A DNA stretch of 64,000 nt from Pseudoalteromonas rubra (GTDB lineage: Bacteria > Pseudomonadota > Gammaproteobacteria > Enterobacterales > Alteromonadaceae), in assembly GCF_001482385.1 (NCBI RefSeq), contig NZ_CP013611.1, forward strand, positions 3,665,501-3,729,500. The letters run 5' to 3'. The notes below the pieces were generated by a model. That model was not told the DNA's origin. It was given only the letters and a program-made list of their open reading frames with translations, and ran no database searches. Made by a program: the position numbers and the translations under genes. The number at the start of each line of letters is the position of its first letter. The stretch's first letter is position 1. Below are positions 28,605-36,924 of this stretch, one piece after another.

Positions 28605-29138
28605 ATGGATCAAGATACCCGAATCATTTGTGACTTTCTGAGCAATATTAACTTGCCCTATAAGCTCTGCCCCATAGCGGGGAAGTGTTTCTTACCTGGA
28701 CTACAAATTAACTACGGTGTGTTGCATATAGACATTGATAAACTGGTTTGTGCTGGGGACATTTTGCATGAAGCCGGTCATATTGCGGTCTGTGAACCGA
28801 TATATCGAGATCAATTACATCAAGACGTTTACAAAAATGGACTCAAAAATGGTCGTGAAAAACAAGCCATGGAGGGCGAGGAAATGGCCGCGACCGCTTG
28901 GTCTGTTGCTGCGATTTGGCACATTGGATTACCTATCGATCTGATCTTTCCGGAAAATACCTATCAGGGGATGCAACAATCACTGAAGGAAAACTTCGAA
29001 AATGGTGGTGTGTTTGGCGATCCGCTGCTCACAGCATGGGATATGACTTGCCCGGAGAAGGGGTTCCCTAAGATGACGAATTGGGTGAGAGAAATACGCT
29101 GGGTAACAGAATTGCCACAGCAGCTTGCAGAAGCTTAG
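28605..29138 (+). CDS. HExxH protein, possible zinc metallopeptidase-like
   Basis: A 177-residue soluble protein with HEAGH at residues 55-59, the zincin HExxH motif, preceded by a hydrophobic strand (GVLHIDIDKLV). EGEEMAATAWSVAAIWHIG near residues 90-108 could supply a third ligand Glu. The remainder shows no fold I recognise. There is no signal peptide, so it is presumably cytoplasmic. It stands alone between trmN6 and a convergent regulator gene. Peptidase activity is only a hypothesis. Confidence 0.6.
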   Translation: MDQDTRIICDFLSNINLPYKLCPIAGKCFLPGLQINYGVLHIDIDKLVCAGDILHEAGHIAVCEPIYRDQLHQDVYKNGLKNGREKQAMEGEEMAATAWSVAAIWHIGLPIDLIFPENTYQGMQQSLKENFENGGVFGDPLLTAWDMTCPEKGFPKMTNWVREIRWVTELPQQLAEA

Positions 29139-29155
29139 ATGCGGCTGAGAATTTG

Positions 29156-29188
29156 CCCTCAGAGTAAGGTTTAAACATGCTCTGAGGG
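29156..29188. terminator. Hairpin between convergent genes
   Basis: CCCTCAGAG and CTCTGAGGG, a 9-base perfect stem with a 15-base loop, lie between the HExxH gene and the converging XRE gene. T-tracts are weak, so termination is likely but not certain. Confidence 0.45.
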
Positions 29189-29195
29189 GTTGAAA

Positions 29196-29429
29196 TTAAG
29201 CCTGACCGTGCTGGCGTATCTTGGTCAAAAAGTCAGATACATCTACAGAGCAAAAAGTCACCATGGCAAAAAATTGATTGAGCTTTGGCTGGCCCACATC
29301 GCGCTCCCAGTTTTCATACGTTTTACGACACACGCCAAGCTGAGTTGCCATTGCCTGTGTTGTCACGCCTTTATTTTTTCTTAATTTCCTGAGGTCATCA
29401 CCGGTAATGTAGCGGGAAAAAAATTCCAT
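29196..29429 (-). CDS. Small XRE-type helix-turn-helix regulator
   Basis: A 77-residue DNA-binding protein. The HTH is DLRKLRKNKGVTTQAMATQL followed by GVCRKTYENWERDVGQP, the Cro/C1-type pattern with WE at the recognition-helix end. I start at ATG 29429, with AAAGGA a few bases upstream; the longer frame has no ribosome site. A short C-terminal region completes it. Its target is unknown. It borders the accessory region, and its promoter side faces the collagen-like gene. Confidence 0.75.
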   Translation of the reverse strand: MEFFSRYITGDDLRKLRKNKGVTTQAMATQLGVCRKTYENWERDVGQPKLNQFFAMVTFCSVDVSDFLTKIRQHGQA

Positions 29430-29883
29430 ATTGTTAGTTCCTTTGATTATTGTTTTAAAGGTAAAGCCGGGTGTGTTTGATGCTGCTTTGCGAAGGTTCT
29501 GAAAGACACCTGCCCGGACGCCTATTGCTATTTCCTGCAATGGGTAATTTGTAACTCAGATTGCAATGAAAAAAATAATAATGTGCAACTTTTTTTCAGG
29601 TTATGAAATCATTCATCATCGGGTCTCTTTGATGCGCCGAAAGAGTGTTTTTCATTATCTACCGGATGACCCAATGTATTAGATGAAACCTGAGTGGATG
29701 TACACCGTGATGAGATAAATCAAGTTGCTGAGTGCATTGCATCATTGAATTGATGACAAAGGTTAGGAAGGCGACTGAGTTTGAGAAGCCGTTATTATCT
29801 TGTGTGTTTTCCTGCATGGATCTGAAGATTAGTTGAGAGGGTAGCTGTGCTGTCTAATGCGTTATTAAACAGCACCTGTTGCG
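29430..29883. other. Non-coding stretch between XRE regulator and collagen-like gene
   Basis: About 450 bases with no supportable gene. It includes the promoter side of the XRE gene (AAAGGA ribosome site near 29440). A hairpin GTGCTGT (29847-29853) with ACAGCAC (29869-29875) lies just downstream of the collagen-like gene's stop and may end its transcript, though it has no clear T-tract. Confidence 0.4.
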
Positions 29884-32499
29884 TTATTTAATATAGTACT
29901 TCAGCACATCCTGTTCAGTGTGAGAATACAGAGTTGAGTACGGCCAGATGGTAAATTGTCGTTCCGGGTTGCCATTAAAAATAGCCGCTCCGGCAATATC
30001 CCATTGATAATATCCGGTATTATCGGCCAGAGCAGCCATGGTAAATGTGCCGCTATCGACATAACTACAGGGCACGCCCGTGGGTTCAGATCTGAAAATA
30101 TTCAGACCCTCTATATGAGGGGTATTGTCGAAAGTGGCCGTTAAGTCTGCGGCGGTGTCGTCCAGTAGCCCCTGACATTCTACGCCAGTTGGATTGGTGA
30201 CATTGAAAGCAGAGATCATTGATACTTTGTTGTGCTCATCAACAAACATCAGGCCTTCCGTCATAGCGGCACGTAGTGCCTGCCACCTTGAAGACTCAAG
30301 CACACCATATTGATCGACTCTGACCGGCTCACGGATCAGTTTTCTGTCAATACCATCGGCATGGTTGGCAAACAGTGTCCAGCCACCGCCCAGGGTTTCC
30401 ATATCACAATACGCCACAAACGGGGCGACACTGCCAGCGCCATCCGGGTCTATGGTGTAATAGCCTGACTGGCTGGTTGGGTTGGTTTGTTGAATATCAT
30501 GGCAGGTTTTACCCTGTGCCTGCGAGCTGTTATCGGCAAATTCGTCGATAAAAAAGCCGTAATATTCCATTTCATCGATTTGAGTATAGTCGCCAGAGCC
30601 ATGGGTGCTCAGCACTAGCAGCCGGAAGCTGCTACCTAAAGCTGCTTTAGAGAGCTTAATCTGACTGGTTCCTTTTTCCATCGTAATGGTTTCATGATCG
30701 GTGAAAGTGATGCCATCGTCTGACACCTGAAAAATGACTTCTTTGGGTGTCCGGGGTGAAAACTCTGCGTGTTTCATTGACACCTGAGTGCTAAAACCGG
30801 TGATCACGGCTTTTCTGGCAAAGGAGACTTGCAACCACTCGTTGCTGTTGGTTGGACCAAGCCAGATCCCGTGCGTCAGCAGTTCACCTGCCTGAGGGTT
30901 AATTTTCGGGTTTGGATCTGTGTAGTAAAGATGGCCATCAAATGCGCCAGCCGGACTGAACTGGTTAACAGTGCCACTGGCTGTGTAATTACCCGGTGAG
31001 AGTGAATTTGTGTAGACCAGCGCAATGTTATTATTGGCACCAGTGGTATCACCATCGGTGACAACCGGACGGGAGAGTGTTAGATCTTCAAAGTGACAGA
31101 AGTACTGGATAGCGGGTGCGCCACCAGGGCCGTCAGCATCAATCAGATATAAGTTGGACGTTGCAGTTGGATCACTAAGCGCAATACTTTCACAGCTGAT
31201 CCCGTCGCTTGGGTACACTTCCTGATTGAGGACATTGACCATATCGAGTAAACGGGCGTACTTGGCTTCCAGAGACTGGCTGGCATTATCGACATAGCGC
31301 TTAGTGACCAGATGGTTTGGCGCGATAGGATCGTTGGCGATGGCATTACCAATGACTTCCAGTGCTGCACTGGGCGATTGGGTGCCAACCCCAACTGAAA
31401 CGGTGGTTGATACGGTTGCCGTACCATCTCGCCAGTGTGTGGTGCCAGGCAGACCCTGCTCTCCTTTGGGCCCCTGCAGGCCTTGTTCGCCTTGTGGCCC
31501 CTGTATGCCCGGTTCTCCTTGTTGTCCGCGCTCACCTTGTGGTCCTTGCAAACCTTGTTCACCTTGTGGTCCCTGAAGCCCTTGCTCACCCTGTAAACCC
31601 TGTTCACCTTGTAATTCGCGCCAGAGTGCGCCATCACAGCTAAAAATCTGCTTATCTACACTGCTGTAGTATATCGAGCCTGTGTGCTCTGGCTTGCAAG
31701 GGACTGGTGCACTGGCATTGGGCGTTAATCTCAGGGCGCCTGGTACTTCCAGGTTGGCCTGCGTCAGTGGTTCAAATAATGCCGGGTAACTGCTGGAGTC
31801 GGTTGGATCGGTATTAGCCAGAAACTCAGCTAGATTACTGGCGCTATCCTGATCTACATCTGTACCTGCATCAGTTGCATCTGCCGGATTGAATCCATAG
31901 CGAATTTCCCACTCATTGGTCATGCCGTCGCCGTCATCATCCAGTGGTTTAGCCAGGCTAACTACGGAGACGGCGTCTACCTCAAGGGTATTGGCATCAA
32001 TGCTGGTATTGTGTATTTCCAGTGCCATCGTATCAGTTAACTCAGCAAGCGCACGATGCGCCTCGGTCGGTTCAAATGTTACATCAAGCTGGACAAATGC
32101 CCCTTCGATTAATGTGAGATCAGGAGTTACATCAATAAAGAGCTCTGCAATGCGAAAGCCAATTCTAAAGTTGGCCGGGTTAACACTGGCGCGCATACCT
32201 AATTTAGCCTGGATCCGGTAATTGCTGGTTAAACTCAATGGCACAGGCAGAGCCTGACTCAGAGATGCACCCTGACCAATGAAGGCGACGTTATTTACAG
32301 CCAGATGATCGGCATAATGAGCTGCGGAAAGGTTAATGATCCCGGCCTGGCTATCGGAAAATGTCCAGACATCAGAGGTGTGGCTTAACTGTGCTTCAGC
32401 CAGTGTTTGTTGCTCGAACTGGCCATCCCGTACCAGTTCGGTGCCCGATGCCTGTCAGCATAATGTGGCGAGCATGGCAGGTAGCACTTGTTTTTTCAT
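29884..32499 (-). pseudogene. Collagen-like, fibrinogen-domain exported protein with in-frame TGA at codon 15
   Basis: An 871-codon reading frame starting at ATG 32499, with AAAGGA upstream. It encodes signal MKKQVLPAMLATLC, then TGA (32455-32457), then continues in frame to 29884. Domains in order are a jelly-roll-like N-terminal region (ELVRDGQFE to [14 protein letters not shown]), a Ca-binding [12 protein letters not shown] / [13 protein letters not shown] segment, 18 Gly-X-Y triplets, a tail-fibre-like ALEVIGNA...TKRYVD stretch, a discoidin-like region, and two fibrinogen-type segments, the second with [14 protein letters not shown]. No good start follows the TGA for about 70 codons, so the gene is probably inactivated by a recent nonsense change. 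A base error or readthrough remains possible. Confidence 0.75.
31447..31608 (-). repeat. Collagen-like Gly-X-Y coding repeat (18 triplets)
   Basis: 162 bases encode 18 uninterrupted Gly-X-Y triplets rich in GEQ, GLQ and GPQ. The DNA is correspondingly repetitive (CCTTGTTCACC, CCTTGTGGTCC variants), so the tract is prone to slippage. Such a tract could form a triple helix in a trimeric surface protein. Confidence 0.9.
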
Positions 32500-32740
32500 A
32501 TTTTTTCCTTTGTAAGAGTAGAGTTGGATTAATGTAAGATGAATATTGTACAGGGTCGTGATTTAAGGGTTGCTATAAAAATTTTTTATCATTCTTTGAT
32601 ATGGTTTTTATGGCGAAAATGGAGTCATTGCACCCGGTTGAAATTGATTAAGCGCGTCTAGGGTAGGCACCCAGGATACAGATCTGCCAGTCAATGGCTA
32701 ACACAGGTCTACATCATCAGTTACATACACCCATTCTAAA

Positions 32741-32997
32741 GACCGATTAACAGGTAAGTCATATGACCATGGAAGAGACTGGGTAGAGGAAAAATTACAG
32801 GCTCTGGCCAAGGTATTTTGCATTGAGGTATGTGGCTATGCGGTGATGAGCAGAGCGAGTCAGAGCGCAGTATGCTGGATGCAGATATTAGTGAATTCAG
32901 AATACGCCTTGCGAGTATCAGCTGGTTTACGCGGGTATTGAATGAAGGCATAGCCCGCAGAGCCAATAAAGAAGGTTGGAGCACCGGTCATTTGATT
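32741..32997 (+). pseudogene. Relict of a Y1 (REP-associated/IS200-like) transposase
   Basis: Two pieces of one transposase family are recognisable. 32741-32851 reads DRLTGKSYDHGRDWVEEKLQ and on to CGYAVMS. Then, in a shifted frame, about 32852-32997 reads SERSMLDADIS, LASISWFTRVLNEGIARRAN and ends at TGH. In intact relatives AVMS is followed at once by the HUH motif (NHYHVV); here that and about 50 residues are deleted, and the C-terminus is missing. It is a dead remnant in the accessory region. Family assignment is from recalled homologues. Confidence 0.75.
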
Positions 32998-33049
32998 ATC
33001 TTACCTATGACTGTAAAATCATGGTTGCACAAGATATTGCAAGTGAAGT

Positions 33050-33082
33050 AAAAGAACCGGATAGGACATACCCGGCTCTTTT
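33050..33082 (-). terminator. Probable terminator of the tail-collar gene
   Basis: AAAAGAACCGG (33050-33060) pairs with CCGGCTCTTTT (33072-33082) with one mismatch, giving a T-run on the minus strand. It lies 10 bases past the stop of the tail-collar gene. Confidence 0.6.
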
Positions 33083-33092
33083 CACTGTACGA

Positions 33093-33710
33093 TTAATCCG
33101 CGCGTGACGGATAAGTACCATAAATACAAACTTGCCAGCTGACAGCCTGGACCGGGCTACGGATATCAATAGCACTGTTGTTACCCGCAGGTAAAACGTG
33201 TACTTCGGCTGCAGCATTAGAGGTGACCTCTACTTCGGGACCTGCGATCTGAACCGGGCTCAGGGGAGAGAATGCGGAGGGCGAAAAATAAGTTTGATCT
33301 TGAGGCTTACCTAAATAGCTGTCTGCAACAGGGCCTGGCAGGTTAGCCGCATTCTCGGCGACTGTCATGGTTGCTGTCGCAGCGCTCTGCACCGTTACGG
33401 CAGCTTGCGCAACATGCGTGTGCGAGGGCATTTGGTTAACCGTGAGCGTTGTTTGCTCAAGCCCCGTTTTCTGGCCTGGTACATAGGTGGATAAACCGGG
33501 CCCGGTGCCAAAACTGACAGGGCTGCGACCACGCAGATCTGCTACACCAAAAGAGGTGCGTCCATCGCCACCATAATAAGTGCCCATTATAGAAAATACA
33601 GCCTGAAACTGAGCGATAGAAAGCAACTGCCCGTGACAAGATGTGAAATTACGTACTGCAAAAGTACCTGAAAATGGCATTAACTCACCAATAAATGCGT
33701 CTACAGCCAT
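33093..33710 (-). CDS. Phage tail collar domain protein
   Basis: A 205-residue protein of the tail-collar/microcystin-dependent (MdpB-like) type. It starts AVDAFIGELMPFSGTFAVRN, then LLSIAQFQAVFSIMGTYYGG, DGRTSFGVADLRGRSPV, and MPSHTH further on, all hallmarks of the family. The C-terminus ends QVCIYGTYPSR, typical too. I use ATG 33710, with GGGAG 8 bases upstream, rather than GTG 33719. No phage genes flank it, so it is an orphan. Relatives occur alone or in small groups in many bacteria, where their role is unclear. Confidence 0.8.
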   Translation of the reverse strand: MAVDAFIGELMPFSGTFAVRNFTSCHGQLLSIAQFQAVFSIMGTYYGGDGRTSFGVADLRGRSPVSFGTGPGLSTYVPGQKTGLEQTTLTVNQMPSHTHVAQAAVTVQSAATATMTVAENAANLPGPVADSYLGKPQDQTYFSPSAFSPLSPVQIAGPEVEVTSNAAAEVHVLPAGNNSAIDIRSPVQAVSWQVCIYGTYPSRAD

Positions 33711-33897
33711 ACTCTTCACTCCCTAATATATTGTTGTTAAAAAGATTATAGTAAGAAGGACACTACCTTATCTTTGTCTGTAAGTACATTACTTTCTATT
33801 ACACCATACTCGGATATTGATATGAAGAGCTGTGGCTTGTTCTTATAGAGCATCTAGCTAGCGGGTCCTAATTTGTCGGCTTGTTGTCTCATTGTAC

Positions 33898-34398
33898 TTA
33901 AAGTTGGTGTGCTTTTCTGTCCAGGTGGGCAATTTTATAGGCAGCCCTGAGCATGACAATGAGCGCAACACAATTGAAGACTAAACTAAATATTGCTTCA
34001 AACGCCATAATATCCACATTGAAAGTACGCAAATACCTTGTGATTTGATCAACAATCTCGATAGCAATGCCTATCACAATCAGCATAAAGCCATAGTACT
34101 CAGAGGTGGCGTTCAGGATACTGTGTTGTTCAAGAGTTGGATCATTTTTACTTTCGAGCATACGTTTTGAAAAAATTTTCCGGCCATCCATGATGGCCCC
34201 AAAGCCAATTAGCAAAATAGTGATGGTCGACTCGTTGTCTATGACTTTCTGATAGCCATGCTGATCCAAGTGCCCTAGCAAATAGCGAATGTCTTCTGCG
34301 GTAATACTGCCAACCAGCAGGCTGATCAGGATCAGTGGAAACAGTAAAAATCCTCGGTTGAGTACAACCGCATAAATGATCTGTCGGGTTTTGGTCAT
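33898..34398 (-). CDS. Membrane protein, unknown
   Basis: A 166-residue protein with about four hydrophobic segments: FLLFPLILISLLVGSI near the N-terminus, TITILLIGFGAIM, FMLIVIGIAIEIV, and a C-terminal FSLVFNCVALIVMLRAAY. A polar loop with DPTLEQHSILNATSEYYG joins the middle helices. I recognise no family. It stands alone in the accessory region and has no clear operon partner. Confidence 0.55.
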   Translation of the reverse strand: MTKTRQIIYAVVLNRGFLLFPLILISLLVGSITAEDIRYLLGHLDQHGYQKVIDNESTITILLIGFGAIMDGRKIFSKRMLESKNDPTLEQHSILNATSEYYGFMLIVIGIAIEIVDQITRYLRTFNVDIMAFEAIFSLVFNCVALIVMLRAAYKIAHLDRKAHQL

Positions 34399-34617
34399 AA
34401 TTTTAAAAGTATGTAATTAAGGAAAAAACGGGCTCTTAACCGTTATGCTAGCGCGGTGCATGTTAGATATCAGCGCTAAAGTCCCGATTCAGGGGGAGAG
34501 TATAAAACAGGTCGGGGTAAAAAGTATCATGAACTGGTTATCAAACACCCCAAAATTTGCAGTTTTTAGCCAAAGAAGCTTGCGCTAGCAGGCTTCCTGA
34601 AGTGCATCGTAACTTAC

Positions 34618-34935
34618 CTAGTCAGAATAGACGGCGGCAACTTTTGCCCAGGCTCCACCCGCTGTGCATCCCGATATTGAGAGTGTGATATTCGTTTTAG
34701 CTGCATGTGCGGCAAGCAAGGTGGACTTAAGAATTGGATCTGCCGATACATTACCTGCCCAGCCATTAAATCCAGGGCATTCCTGTTTGGCAGAATCATT
34801 GTAGTTTTTGTCTAGTCTTACGGCAATGCTGCCTGTTTCACTGGCAAAAAGTTTGATGATTTTGCCGCTCATTTCGAAACTAGCCAATGCTGAGCCTGAG
34901 AAGAGTAAAGCGGCAATGGGTAAAAGTGTTCTCAT
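34618..34935 (-). CDS. Small secreted protein, unknown
   Basis: A 105-residue protein with a clear Sec signal peptide (MRTLLPIAALLFSGSALA, cleavage after ALA). A mature domain of about 87 residues has two cysteines (QECPGF and SGCTAG) that could form a disulfide. I start at ATG 34935, with GGGAG upstream; longer frames lack a ribosome site. The 34399-34617 gap beyond it shows no gene. No family is recognised. Confidence 0.6.
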   Translation of the reverse strand: MRTLLPIAALLFSGSALASFEMSGKIIKLFASETGSIAVRLDKNYNDSAKQECPGFNGWAGNVSADPILKSTLLAAHAAKTNITLSISGCTAGGAWAKVAAVYSD

Positions 34936-35077
34936 GGTAATACTCCCAAATTGTGGTTGTGTTTGTTCCTTACACGGGGATAGTAACAGCGCGAGTATTA
35001 GTACGCAATGGATGGTGTCTGGGTCGCAGACTCGTTTAGCGTTACACAAAAAGTTATGGCAACGAGAAGGCTGTCAG

Positions 35078-35096
35078 GGTGTGCCTTTGGCACACC
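35078..35096. terminator. Hairpin downstream of deoD
   Basis: GGTGTGCC and GGCACACC, a perfect 8-base stem around a 3-base loop, 16 bases past the deoD stop. It lacks a long T-tract, so termination efficiency is uncertain. Confidence 0.45.
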
Positions 35097-35112
35097 AGGT
35101 AATGGAAGGGGG

Positions 35113-35838
35113 CTACATTGTTTTTGCTGTCAGAAGTGCCAGTTGGATCATCTCTTCGAAAGAAGATTGCCTGGCGTCACTGCTCAGATGCGTGTCCAGA
35201 GTGATGTGGTCAGCAACCGTTAAAATGGTCAGTGCCCTGGCACCATATTGTGCAGCAACACCATATAACCCGGCTGCTTCCATTTCTACTCCCAGGATCC
35301 CCATGTTATCCATCAGCTCAAACATCTCTGGCTGTGGCGTATAAAACAGGTCGGATGAAAAAACATTGCCAATCTGTACTTTTAGCGCGAGTGCCGAGGC
35401 AGTGTGAACACAGGCGTTGAGCAGGCTGAAGTCGGCAATGGCCGCAAAGTCATGATCTTTAAAGCGCATTCGGTTTACTTTTGAGTCGGTGCAGGCACCC
35501 ATGGCAATAATAATATCGCGCAGTTGCACGTGTTTGGAAACCGCCCCACAGCTGCCCACACGGATCAGGTTTTTCACTTTGTACTCTGTGATTAACTCTT
35601 TGGCATAAATGGAGCAGCTGGGGATCCCCATGCCAGTGCCCATCACCGAGAGTCTGCGGCCCTGGAAAAAGCCGGTGTAACCCAGCATATTGCGCACCGT
35701 ATTGACGACAGTCACATCATCCAGAAAGTGCTCCGCAATGAACTTGGCGCGCAGTGGGTCGCCCGGCAGTAATACGGTATCGGCGAAGGCATCGTCAGGC
35801 GCATTGATGTGGACTGTACCATGATGGTTGGCCTGCAT
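35113..35838 (-). CDS. deoD: Purine nucleoside phosphorylase, DeoD type
   Basis: A 241-residue hexameric-class phosphorylase that splits purine (deoxy)nucleosides with phosphate. Conserved parts are [21 protein letters not shown] at the N-terminus, GTGMGIPSC near residue 66, and [11 protein letters not shown] near 180 with the substrate-binding Met-Glu. Asp in LTVADHI is the usual catalytic residue. GGAGG lies 9 bases upstream. It starts 2 bases after deoC, so the two form one operon. Confidence 0.94.
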   Translation of the reverse strand: MQANHHGTVHINAPDDAFADTVLLPGDPLRAKFIAEHFLDDVTVVNTVRNMLGYTGFFQGRRLSVMGTGMGIPSCSIYAKELITEYKVKNLIRVGSCGAVSKHVQLRDIIIAMGACTDSKVNRMRFKDHDFAAIADFSLLNACVHTASALALKVQIGNVFSSDLFYTPQPEMFELMDNMGILGVEMEAAGLYGVAAQYGARALTILTVADHITLDTHLSSDARQSSFEEMIQLALLTAKTM

Positions 35839-35840
35839 TC

Positions 35841-36605
35841 TCAGTACCCTCCCTGAGCGTCACAGGCAGAGCCTGTTAGGGTTGCGAGTACATCACTGAG
35901 CAAACCAGACGCACCAAATCTGAAGTGCTGCTTGTTCACCCAGTCCGGACCCATTATTTGCCTGGCTTGCACCAGGTAGGCTTGGGCATCGGCAACTGTG
36001 CGCACACCCCCCGCAGCTTTAAAACCAACCTGTTTGCCACTGCTTTTGATGGCATTGAGCATCACCTGTGCGGCTTCTAAGGTGGCATTGACGCTGACCT
36101 TGCCGGTACTGGTTTTGATAAAGTCCGCACCAGCGTTGATTGCGATGCGCGACGCCTGCTCAATTAATTTTGGGGTTGCCAGTACACCGGATTCAATGAT
36201 CACTTTGAGTTGTACGTGTGCACCACAAGCCTGCTTGCATTGTTCAATAAGCTGCTGGCCGATGTCAGGGGTACCAGCCATCAGGGCGTTATAGGGAAAG
36301 ACCACATCCACTTCATCGGCGCCAAGTGCAACAGCTGTGCGGGTTTGTTCAACCGCTCTGGCTATATTGTCGTTGCCGTGTGGAAAGTTTGTAACTGTCG
36401 CAATGCGGATCCCAGCCGCCAGATGTTGCCTGGCTAGTGGAATATACCGGGGGTAAATACAAATCGCAGCCACATTGCCTACCGCTGAGCTGGCCTGCTG
36501 GCAAAGCTGGATGATATTTTGGTCGCATTCTGCGCCGCTCAGGCTGGTTAAATCCATGCAACTCAGTGCCAGCTGTGCGGCACGTTTGGGTGTTATTGAA
36601 GACAT
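35841..36605 (-). CDS. deoC: Deoxyribose-phosphate aldolase
   Basis: A 254-residue class I aldolase that cleaves deoxyribose-5-phosphate to acetaldehyde and glyceraldehyde-3-phosphate. Asp in [11 protein letters not shown], Schiff-base Lys164 in [10 protein letters not shown] and Lys196 in GFKAAGGVR form the catalytic set. I choose ATG 36605 ([14 protein letters not shown]), with AGGAG 6 bases upstream, over a start 15 codons earlier. The E. coli order deoCABD is reduced here to deoC-deoD. Confidence 0.94.
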   Translation of the reverse strand: MSSITPKRAAQLALSCMDLTSLSGAECDQNIIQLCQQASSAVGNVAAICIYPRYIPLARQHLAAGIRIATVTNFPHGNDNIARAVEQTRTAVALGADEVDVVFPYNALMAGTPDIGQQLIEQCKQACGAHVQLKVIIESGVLATPKLIEQASRIAINAGADFIKTSTGKVSVNATLEAAQVMLNAIKSSGKQVGFKAAGGVRTVADAQAYLVQARQIMGPDWVNKQHFRFGASGLLSDVLATLTGSACDAQGGY

Positions 36606-36875
36606 AGGAAGCTCCTGTTGTGCTGCCGATATGGTGTGGTCAGGCAGCAAAGAACCACTAACCCGAAAAACGAAGTGAGGACTTTGATCGAGCTGTGTTC
36701 ACTCTCGTTTTGGGTACTCGAGTGGACTTGGTTCCGTGAAGACTCGACCCGGCGGGGCAAGCTAATTCCATTTAATCACCCCTGTATTGTCCGTGAGTTG
36801 ATGGTGGTTTACCAGTACAAAAGCGCTGTCTCTTGATATAGCGCAAGGCGCGGTGGCAATCAGAATAGTGTGAAA
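36606..36875. other. Regulatory region upstream of deoC
   Basis: About 270 bases between the deoC start and the dxs terminator. No gene is supported on either strand. It presumably holds the deoCD promoter and operators, but I could not identify CytR, DeoR or CRP sites with confidence. Confidence 0.35.
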
Positions 36876-36903
36876 TAAAAAAGCCACTGTGGTCACAGTG
36901 GCT
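36876..36903 (-). terminator. Intrinsic terminator of the xseB-ispA-dxs operon
   Basis: AGCCACTGTG and CACAGTGGCT, a perfect 10-base stem around a 2-base centre, followed on the minus strand by TTTTTTATTT. It lies 21 bases past the dxs stop. Confidence 0.88.
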
Positions 36904-36924
36904 CAATATTAGGTGGTTGAGCGG

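Noticed and set aside
31143..31643. Long antisense frames and apparent short DNA tandem repeats (CRISPR-like at first glance)
   Set aside because: The periodicity is 3 and 9 bases and follows the Gly-X-Y codons of the collagen-like protein; there are no spacers, and the antisense frames are mirror images of that repeat.
32455..32457. TGA as a selenocysteine codon
   Set aside because: It lies at the end of a signal peptide, no selenoprotein family matches, and I saw no convincing SECIS-like hairpin immediately after it; a nonsense change is simpler.
33601..33719. Prophage in the 29-35 kb block
   Set aside because: Only one tail-collar gene is present; no capsid, terminase, integrase or att-like repeats were seen.
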